Shown in pieces: positions 1-4,593 of a stretch of 7,591 nt of DNA. The translations under genes were made by a program, and so were the position numbers. Numbering within the stretch: the first letter of the stretch is position 1; each line of letters opens with the position of its first letter. Location: NCBI GenBank assembly GCA_964374095.1, contig CAYJXJ010000205.1, positions 1-7,591 on the forward strand, written 5' to 3'. The stretch is from CAYJXJ01 sp964374095. Its GTDB lineage: Bacteria; Elusimicrobiota; Elusimicrobia; UBA1565; UBA9628. The notes beneath the pieces were generated by a model that saw only the letters and a list, made by a program, of their open reading frames with translations, was not told the origin of the DNA and ran no database searches.

Positions 1-74
1 GAAAAGTCCGGGAACTTGGAGTACGCGTTTCTCGACCAGGGACCCGTGATCCTCCCGGCACGCCAAGCCGGACA

Positions 75-97
75 GCGGCCGACGGCCCTTCGGCCGC
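75..97. repeat. GC-rich inverted repeat (hairpin)
   Basis: GCGGCCG at 75-81 is the exact reverse complement of CGGCCGC at 91-97, with a 9-nt loop. An alternative fold pairs CGGCC at 83-87 with GGCCG at 92-96 around a CTTC loop. No T-run follows on either strand, so it does not look like an intrinsic terminator. Function is unknown. Confidence 0.5.
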
Positions 98-151
98 CGC
101 CGGCTGCGTGCTCCGCCGCGGCGTCCGCTTCGAAAGCATGGACATCGAGCG

Positions 152-171
152 AACTCGCTACGTACCGAGTT
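152..171. repeat. 20-bp near-perfect palindrome
   Basis: The two half-sites are AACTCG and CGAGTT around a central TACGTA. Only one pair of positions (158 and 165) breaks the symmetry. This is the size and form of a site for a dimeric DNA-binding protein or a recombinase. No regulator or recombinase gene is visible nearby, so its role is unknown. Confidence 0.5.
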
Positions 172-207
172 GCGGGTTCGCGGCTGAGTTGTCCCCATAA
201 TGCGCGG

Positions 208-216
208 TTATCCACA
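208..216 (+). promoter_or_regulatory. DnaA-box match with degenerate neighbours
   Basis: TTATCCACA at 208-216 is a perfect match to the bacterial DnaA-box consensus TTWTNCACA. CCATCCACA at 218-226 matches seven of nine bases and starts 10 bp later, about one helical turn. TTGTCCCCA at 189-197 also matches seven of nine. A purine- and A-rich tract of about 30 nt follows directly. This could be a DnaA-regulated site or the edge of a replication origin. One perfect box is also expected now and then by chance, and no dnaA, dnaN, rnpA or rpmH gene is visible. Confidence 0.4.
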
Positions 217-293
217 GCCATCCACAAAGAGAAAAAGAAGCAAAAAGAGAAAGGACCGGCCTACGACGGCTCTATTCCTTCGGTAACCTTTTT

Positions 294-309
294 ACGTGAC
301 TTGACACGT
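294..309. repeat. Small dyad ACGTG-N6-CACGT
   Basis: This is a perfect 5-bp inverted repeat with a 6-nt centre, 22 bp beyond the stop of the leftward propeller gene. On the leftward strand it is followed by A residues rather than T residues, so it is not a standard terminator. A TTGACA at 301-306 overlaps it but has no -10 partner at 17 bp. It may be an operator or chance. Confidence 0.25.
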
Positions 310-330
310 GGGGAGGGCGGCGGCCTAGGC

Positions 331-1530
331 CTAGCGCCGCTTCAGAAGACGAGCGGGAATCTCAAGGAGCTCCGCGGACCCATCGAGCCCCAGCCAGACC
401 TTTCCGCCCAACCGGGCCGCGGCGGACAGGGGCCGGGGGGTCCCTTGAAGCGCCGGCAAGGGCCGCCCCCCGACCGCGGAGAGTCCGGGGTCGCGGAGGT
501 GAATGGCCAGGCGCCGACCCTCGGGATCTCCGATCCAAAGCCGGCCTTCCGCGCTGAGTATGGCGCTCGGGGCATAGGACAGCGGGTGCGAGGCGAGGAG
601 CGTGAGCTCCTCATCCAAGGCGTGCTGGTAGATCCGTTTGGAAGCGGCGTCCGCCGACCAGAGATAGCGCCCGTCGAAGTGCAGGGCCGAGGGGTTGGTC
701 CCCGGGCTCGGCCAACTCCGCTCGCGCGGCAGCGCCGCCCCCATTCGAAAACGGACGATCTCCCGCTTCCATGAGTCGGCAATGTAGATTGAGCCGCCCG
801 CGATCGCCAGAGCCGTGGGATGGGACCCGGCAAGGACGTGGCGCCCGACCACGGTGAGCTTGCCGTCCTGGAGTCTCAGGCGATAGACCGCCCGCTCCAC
901 CCAGTCGGTCGCCCACAGCTCCGAGCCGCTGAAGACAAGGCCCGTGGGGTGGGAGAAGGGGATGGGATGGCGGAGGGACCGCCCTGACCACCACCACGCC
1001 CCCGCCAGCGCCCCGGCCCCCAAGGTCCCGGCCGCCGCGACGGCGATCCACGTCCTCGTCCCGGATCGGCGGGCAGGGGTCGGGAGGGGAACCGTCTCGA
1101 CGGCGGCCGCTGCCGCGGGCTCCATGGCGCGCAGGCGGCCTTCCATCGACGCCAACCACCGAGCTTCTTGGGTTTCCGGCTCGGGGCGCACGCGCTCCCG
1201 AAGGTCGCGCAGCTCCGAGGCGAGCCCGCGATGCCGCTCGCGAAACCCCTCCTGAAGCCCGTCCAGACGCCGGTGCTGGTCCTCCAACCCTCGAATCCGC
1301 TCCTCGCAGGCCTCCGATTCGGCCCGGGCCGCCGGGGAGGAGCCCGCCGGACCGCTCTCGGTAGACCGCGTGCGGAGTTCATGGATCTCCGCGCGGATCT
1401 TGTCGTGAAACTCCGTCAGGGGTCCCGCCGGATCCAATGCGATGCCCGCGATGTCCTTCTCAAGTCCGCTGAGAAGCTCCCCCAGGGTCGGGACGGGGGG
1501 GTCCGAAGACTTCTTAGGCTTGCTGGCCAA
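331..1530 (-). CDS. Membrane-anchored beta-propeller protein with N-terminal coiled coil
   Basis: 399 aa, function not recognised. Residues 1-30 are basic then amphipathic. Residues about 70-135 are charged and probably coiled coil. Residues 161-182 form a single hydrophobic helix preceded by arginines (154, 155, 159), so the N-terminus is predicted inside and the C-terminus outside. Residues about 190-395 hold five blade-like repeats, each opening with a short [HNAT]-P-[TSR] turn at about 194, 237, 279, 320 and 364 (41-44 residue period), four with a hydrophobic strand containing LW, IY or VW. This is typical of NHL/SMP-30/Vgb-like propellers, which bind ligands or proteins; no catalytic residues are evident. 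The start is TTG at 1530-1528. No ATG or GTG was seen before residue 129, and an in-frame TAG lies three codons upstream. It lies 6 nt after the preceding coiled-coil gene, so it is probably cotranscribed. It ends TAG-GCC-TAG, a double stop. Confidence 0.82.
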   Translation of the reverse strand: MASKPKKSSDPPVPTLGELLSGLEKDIAGIALDPAGPLTEFHDKIRAEIHELRTRSTESGPAGSSPAARAESEACEERIRGLEDQHRRLDGLQEGFRERHRGLASELRDLRERVRPEPETQEARWLASMEGRLRAMEPAAAAAVETVPLPTPARRSGTRTWIAVAAAGTLGAGALAGAWWWSGRSLRHPIPFSHPTGLVFSGSELWATDWVERAVYRLRLQDGKLTVVGRHVLAGSHPTALAIAGGSIYIADSWKREIVRFRMGAALPRERSWPSPGTNPSALHFDGRYLWSADAASKRIYQHALDEELTLLASHPLSYAPSAILSAEGRLWIGDPEGRRLAIHLRDPGLSAVGGRPLPALQGTPRPLSAAARLGGKVWLGLDGSAELLEIPARLLKRR

Positions 1531-1536
1531 GCCCGC

Positions 1537-2430
1537 CTACTTCCTCGGGGGAGGTGAGGGGGAAGTATCCCGGGGAACCGGCTCCTCCCCGCCGTCCCCG
1601 TGGTAGAGGCGGACGGCCTGGGCCACCTGTTCACGCATCTTCGTCTTGATCGATTCGAGCTCGTCGCGCTTGCGGCCATAGTCCTTCTCCAGCTCGGCCG
1701 CCCGCGCCACGATGGCTTCGGCCTGCTGGTGCAGCCGGGTCTCCAGGTCCCCCACCCGTTTGTCGCGCTCCCGCAAGGCGACCTCGCTGCTGGCGTGCTG
1801 GGTGCGGAAGGATTCCTCCCTCTCCCGGAGGCCGGCTTCGGCGTGCTGGACCCGCGAATCCAAGTCCTTCAGGAACGACTCGTGCTTTTTCTCCATTTCC
1901 TCGCGCCGTCGCTTGTGGTCCTCCTCAAGCTGGTCGTGGCGCTGCGTCCAAAGGCGTTCGAGCTCCGCGGACCGGGCCTCGAGGTCGCCGGCGAGCTCCC
2001 CCATCTTCTTGGACCGCGTCGCGTCGCGTTCGGCCTCGGCCTTGAGGGCCTTCTCCTTGAACTGGGCGACCTCCTCCTCCCGGGACTCGTTCTCCCGGAA
2101 CAGCTTCTCGACGCGCTGCCGCTCGTGGGCGAGGGAATCCTTGAGCCCGGCGCCGATTTCCTCGGTCTGGCGCAGCCGCGCTTCGAGCTCCCGCACCTTC
2201 TCGTGGTAGATGGTTTCGGTCTCCATCCGGCCCAAGCGCCTTTCCTCCGGGACCTGCTCCTCCAGGGACTTCACGGCCTGCTCGAGGCGCCGCAATTCAA
2301 GCTTGGCCTCCTCCGCCACGGCCGAGACCGAGATGGCGCTGGTGCGGTCCTCGTCCCAGAGGCGCTGGCAGGCCGCGTCGAGCCTCGCCAGGAGATCTTC
2401 AAGCTTCGGTCCCCGCGCCTTGTCGGTCAT
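1537..2430 (-). CDS. Soluble coiled-coil protein
   Basis: 297 aa, function not recognised. Residues about 35-275 are almost continuous charged heptad-type sequence rich in Glu, Arg, Leu, Ala and Lys, with no signal peptide or membrane segment, so it is probably a cytoplasmic rod. The C-terminal tail (about 282-297) is proline-rich and disordered. The N-terminal block P-K-L-E-D-L-L-A-R-L-D (residues 8-18) has a counterpart in the next gene, P-T-L-G-E-L-L-S-G-L-E, which suggests a shared interaction module. An L-W-T-Q-R stretch (160-164) recurs as L-W-T-Q-K in the long coiled-coil gene to the right. The ATG at 2430-2428 is preceded by GAGGAG with a short 3-nt spacer, and a good promoter lies upstream (2500-2528). 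It is the first gene of the leftward unit and ends in TAG. Confidence 0.85.
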   Translation of the reverse strand: MTDKARGPKLEDLLARLDAACQRLWDEDRTSAISVSAVAEEAKLELRRLEQAVKSLEEQVPEERRLGRMETETIYHEKVRELEARLRQTEEIGAGLKDSLAHERQRVEKLFRENESREEEVAQFKEKALKAEAERDATRSKKMGELAGDLEARSAELERLWTQRHDQLEEDHKRRREEMEKKHESFLKDLDSRVQHAEAGLREREESFRTQHASSEVALRERDKRVGDLETRLHQQAEAIVARAAELEKDYGRKRDELESIKTKMREQVAQAVRLYHGDGGEEPVPRDTSPSPPPRK

Positions 2431-2499
2431 GTTCTCCTCGGCGTATCCATCGGAATTAGATCGTTCTCATTGGTCCGGCCGCACGCGCCGCTAATATTC

Positions 2500-2528
2500 A
2501 GTCTACCAGTACCTCGGGGGTTTGTCAA
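2500..2528 (-). promoter_or_regulatory. Leftward sigma70-type promoter of the coiled-coil/propeller unit
   Basis: On the minus strand, TTGACA (2528-2523, six of six) is followed by a 17-nt spacer and TAGACT (2505-2500, four of six against TATAAT). Transcription would start near 2493, leaving a leader of about 60 nt before the ATG at 2430. It is placed well to drive both leftward genes. Confidence 0.65.
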
Positions 2529-2549
2529 GGACACGGGGTGCGCGACCCA

Positions 2550-2578
2550 TTGACAGGTCCGCCATTGCCAGGTATGCT
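2550..2578 (+). promoter_or_regulatory. Rightward sigma70-type promoter of the kinase gene
   Basis: TTGACA (2550-2555, six of six), a 17-nt spacer and TATGCT (2573-2578, four of six). Transcription would begin near 2585. The element lies inside the most upstream possible kinase frame and its -10 covers the ATG at 2574, so it bears directly on the start choice. The two divergent -35 boxes are 21 bp apart. Between them is a small dyad, GGGT-N5-ACCC (2536-2548), that could be an operator. Confidence 0.6.
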
Positions 2579-3350
2579 CAGGTTCGTGGAACTCCTCGCG
2601 ACCCTGCGCCGACTCGTCGGAGGGATGGGATCGTCCCGCCCCCCCGGCAGGGCGGCCCCGGCGGATCCAGCCCTCCTGCAGGCCCTGGCGAATCTTGAAA
2701 GGTTCGCGCTCCTAGGCCGGATGACCGCGGCGTTCGCCCACGACATGAGGACGCCGCTGCACGTGATCGCCTCGGTGGCCGAGACCGCCCTCGGGGAACT
2801 TCCCAGGGGATCTTCCCTGCGCGGCGAGATGACGGCCGTGCGCCGCAATTGCCAGGTTCTCTCATCGGGGCTCGACCGTCTCCTCGACTTCTCCCGGGGA
2901 CGCCGCCCGCAGGAGAGCGCGACGCGCCTGGAGGCTTTGGCCGAGGAGGCCGTCAAACTTCTCGAGCCGACCTGCGCCAAGCGCGGCGTCAAAATTCGAT
3001 GCCGCTGGGGCCGCGGTCGTCCGGTCCGCGTCGAACCCGGCGTGGTTTCCGGGGTCGTGCTCAATCTGATCTTGAACGCCGCCGAGGCCATGCCGGGAGG
3101 CGGGGTGCTGACCGTTTCGACGGGCTCCGACGCCAACGGCGGTTGGATCCGGGTGGCCGACACCGGGGCGGGAATGAGTCCCCGGGAGCTGCGTCAACTA
3201 GGCTCCCCAGGAGCCACGACCAAGGCCGACGGCCGGGGGATGGGACTCTACCTCTGCCGCATGCGGCTCGAGGACCAGGGCGGCCGCCTCGCCTTCTCCT
3301 CGGCCCGCGGCCGGGGAACCGTGGCCAAGGTGAGCCTGCCCAAGCGCTGA
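2574..3350 (+). CDS. Small soluble histidine kinase (HisKA + HATPase)
   Basis: 258 aa from ATG 2574. It should autophosphorylate on histidine and pass the phosphate to a response regulator. The H-box is A-H-D-M-R-T-P-L with the acceptor His at residue 56 (codon 2739-2741). The ATPase domain shows an N-box (N-L-I-L-N-A-A-E-A-M, 164-173), a G1 box (D-T-G-A-G, 196-200) and a G2 box (G-R-G-M-G-L, 220-225). There is no membrane segment, PAS, HAMP or receiver domain, and only about 30 residues precede the H-box helix, so sensing must be intracellular or through a partner. No response regulator is in the window. Start options are GTG 2538 (with AAGG 7 nt upstream), ATG 2574 and GTG 2586. The promoter at 2550-2578 favours 2586 as a leaderless start; I keep the first ATG as a neutral choice. 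It ends in TGA. Confidence 0.88.
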   Translation: MLRFVELLATLRRLVGGMGSSRPPGRAAPADPALLQALANLERFALLGRMTAAFAHDMRTPLHVIASVAETALGELPRGSSLRGEMTAVRRNCQVLSSGLDRLLDFSRGRRPQESATRLEALAEEAVKLLEPTCAKRGVKIRCRWGRGRPVRVEPGVVSGVVLNLILNAAEAMPGGGVLTVSTGSDANGGWIRVADTGAGMSPRELRQLGSPGATTKADGRGMGLYLCRMRLEDQGGRLAFSSARGRGTVAKVSLPKR

Positions 3351-3401
3351 TGACCAGAGGAAATGGTTCGACTCCTATGGATACCGGAAGAGAACCACGA
3401 C
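3351..3401 (+). other. Gap after the kinase gene, no clear terminator
   Basis: No T-run hairpin follows the kinase stop. A 25-codon frame begins at ATG 3350, overlapping the TGA as TGATG, and ends with TAA at 3425-3427. It has no Shine-Dalgarno and runs through the next promoter, so it is not called as a gene. Confidence 0.35.
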
Positions 3402-3430
3402 TTGAAAATTTAACACAATACCCTTAAACT
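3402..3430 (+). promoter_or_regulatory. Promoter of the LysM/coiled-coil unit
   Basis: TTGAAA (3402-3407, five of six), a 17-nt spacer and TAAACT (3425-3430, four of six) lie in a locally AT-rich patch within otherwise GC-rich DNA. The predicted start is near 3437, giving a leader of about 49 nt. The unit therefore probably has its own promoter rather than depending on the kinase transcript. Confidence 0.62.
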
Positions 3431-3440
3431 TTTTTATCAA

Positions 3441-3468
3441 CGGTCCCCGGGCCCAGGCCTCGGGACCG
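3441..3468 (+). promoter_or_regulatory. 5'-UTR hairpin before the LysM gene
   Basis: CGGTCCC (3441-3447) pairs perfectly with GGGACCG (3462-3468), and the GC-rich loop could pair further. It begins only a few bases after the predicted transcription start and ends 5 nt before the Shine-Dalgarno. It may stabilise the message or tune translation. It lacks a following T-run, so it is not a terminator. Confidence 0.5.
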
Positions 3469-3473
3469 ATCCT

Positions 3474-3478
3474 AGGAG
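3474..3478 (+). promoter_or_regulatory. Ribosome binding site of the LysM gene
   Basis: AGGAG sits 7 nt before ATG 3486. It is the best-spaced Shine-Dalgarno seen in the window and fixes this start. Confidence 0.75.
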
Positions 3479-3485
3479 AAAAACG

Positions 3486-4229
3486 ATGCCGACCCCTCGC
3501 GTCGCACGCCGTGTTGTCGTCGCAGCCGGCTCGGTGCTGGCAGCGGCTTGGTCCGAAGCCGCGTTCTTTCAATCGGCGGGGCGCGTCACCGACGCCCGGG
3601 GCATCCCCGTGGAGGGAAACGTCCTGCTCGATTTCACCCTGAGCGGCGACGTGGGAGACAACTCCTGGAGAGAGTCCATCTACGTGCGGGCCTCCGGCGG
3701 CCTCTATCGCGCCGAACTGGGCCGCGTCAACCCGATCCCGGCGGAGTTGATCCCCCGCGGGGCTGAAATCCGGACCAGCGTGCCCGCGGGCACCGGTTGG
3801 AACGTCGCTTCTCTTCCGGCGAACTTGTTTTCAGAAGCCCCGCAGCCTCCGCCGGCGCCCGCTCTCCCTCCGGCGGTCGAGGTCCCGACGCCCTCGGCTC
3901 CGGTGACCGCGGCGGCGCCCGTGCCGGCGCGAAAGGCCCCTCCCGCCCCTGCCGCCGAGAAAGAGGCGATCCGCCGCCTCCAGACGGAACTCGAAACGGC
4001 GCGCGCTCAACTCGAAAGCAGGAAGGCCTCTCAGCCCGGAGGCATCTACCAGGTCCAAACCGGGGACACCTTGGAGAGCATCGCGAACAAGATCTACGGC
4101 AATCCCGAGCGTTGGGTCGACCTCTACAAGGCCAACGACGACCGCATCCTTCGCGGCGGCGATCTCATCCCCGGACAGCGGTTGATCCTCCCTCGCGGTG
4201 AAGCTCCCGTCCCGGTCCGAAATGAATAA
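3486..4229 (+). CDS. Exported LysM-domain protein
   Basis: 247 aa. Residues 1-26 form a signal peptide: arginines at 5, 8 and 9, a hydrophobic core at about 10-21, and likely cleavage near S-E-A-A (23-26). Residues about 30-115 are a small beta-rich domain opening G-R-V-T-D-A-R-G-I-P-V-E-G, resembling the extracellular domains that start with a G-x-(V/L)-T-D-x-x-G-x-P-V motif. Residues 119-157 are a Pro/Ala-rich linker, 158-180 a short charged helix, and 187-236 a LysM domain (Y-Q-V-Q-T-G-D-T-L at 188-196, ending Q-R-L-I-L-P at 231-236). LysM binds N-acetylglucosamine in peptidoglycan, so it should sit in the periplasm or cell wall. No catalytic domain is present; it is probably structural or an adaptor. 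Its stop overlaps the start of the coiled-coil frame, implying coupled expression. Confidence 0.87.
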   Translation: MPTPRVARRVVVAAGSVLAAAWSEAAFFQSAGRVTDARGIPVEGNVLLDFTLSGDVGDNSWRESIYVRASGGLYRAELGRVNPIPAELIPRGAEIRTSVPAGTGWNVASLPANLFSEAPQPPPAPALPPAVEVPTPSAPVTAAAPVPARKAPPAPAAEKEAIRRLQTELETARAQLESRKASQPGGIYQVQTGDTLESIANKIYGNPERWVDLYKANDDRILRGGDLIPGQRLILPRGEAPVPVRNE

Positions 4230-4491
4230 ATGGGATGAGGAGGCGTTCCGCGAGGTCAACGACCTCGACGCGGCGCGCCTGGCCCTGCGCGGGGCCCTGG
4301 CCACCATCCGGGACCTCCAGGACCTGAGTTCACGCCTCAAAAGCGAGAACCAAGACGAAGCCGCCAAGCTCAAGCACGCGGACGCCCGCGTCGCCGAGTT
4401 GGCGGCGCAGATCGAGAATTGGCGCGGCGAGGCCGAACTCTGGGAGCGGGAGCGCCGGGAACGGGCCGATGAGGAGGGGCGCTTTCTCTAG
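4222..4491 (+). CDS. N-terminal segment of long coiled-coil gene, ended by in-frame TAG
   Basis: 89 aa. The ATG lies inside the LysM gene's stop (ATGAATAA, 8-nt overlap) and has no good Shine-Dalgarno of its own, so translation is probably coupled to the LysM gene. An upstream GTG at 4198 in the same frame is less likely. The segment is helical and charged (Glu, Arg, Ala, Leu), without proline or cysteine, and has no signal peptide. The TAG at 4489-4491 falls in the middle of a coiled coil, in the context E-E-G-R-F-L-stop-R-V-R-G-E-V. The same frame stays open for the next 3,100 bases. I read this as the beginning of the long protein described in the next entry, either genuinely split or broken. 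It could instead be a small independent protein. Confidence 0.6.
   Translation: MNKWDEEAFREVNDLDAARLALRGALATIRDLQDLSSRLKSENQDEAAKLKHADARVAELAAQIENWRGEAELWERERRERADEEGRFL
4489..4491 (+). other. In-frame TAG interrupting the coiled-coil frame
   Basis: Codon 90 counted from ATG 4222. It is the only stop in this frame between 4222 and 7591. A single C-to-T change from CAG (Gln, frequent in this gene) would create it. Both leftward genes also use TAG as their stop, which argues that TAG is read as a stop in this genome. Confidence 0.9.
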
Positions 4492-4593
4492 CGCGTCCGG
4501 GGGGAAGTCCGACTCGAGGAGCGCGCGCGCGGCGAGGCCGAACGCAACCGCCTTGAAGAGGGTCTGGCGGCCATCCGGGCCGAGGTCGACTCG

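Larger units (their letters stand above)
1..330. other. Left-edge region without a convincing complete gene
   Basis: I see no reliable gene here. Two frames are open to the left edge. One is rightward, bases 3-200, ending in TAA at 198-200, arginine- and proline-rich. The other is leftward, starting at an ATG at 221-219, with no clear Shine-Dalgarno. They occupy the same bases on opposite strands, and open frames are common in DNA this GC-rich, so neither is called. One of them could be the end of a gene lying mostly outside the window. The stretch does hold structured DNA: a hairpin at 75-97, a near-palindrome at 152-171, DnaA-box-like sequences at 189-226, a purine tract at about 226-255 and a dyad at 294-309. 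Read leftward, the purine tract is a T-rich run about 80 nt past the end of the propeller gene, with only a weak stem before it. A terminator there is possible but not shown. Confidence 0.5.

Noticed and set aside
301..306. TTGACA as a rightward promoter
   Set aside because: The hexamer 17 bp downstream is CCTAGG, not a -10, and transcription would run antisense to the propeller gene.
16..774. Rightward 252-codon frame from a TTG at the left edge
   Set aside because: It lies largely antisense to the propeller gene, is rich in Pro/Arg/Gly low complexity, and runs straight across the DnaA-like and purine region.
1600..2553. Rightward 317-codon frame opposite the 297-aa coiled-coil gene
   Set aside because: It is a Leu/Gly/Pro-rich mirror of coiled-coil codons. 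The leftward gene has a promoter, a ribosome site and a coherent heptad pattern.
3366..3376. GGTTCGACTCC, resembling the T-arm of a tRNA
   Set aside because: The flanking bases form only a few T-stem pairs and no acceptor, D or anticodon arm can be built around it.
3350..3427. 25-codon frame overlapping the kinase stop (TGATG)
   Set aside because: It has no Shine-Dalgarno and no recognisable content, and its last codons form the -10 of the next promoter.
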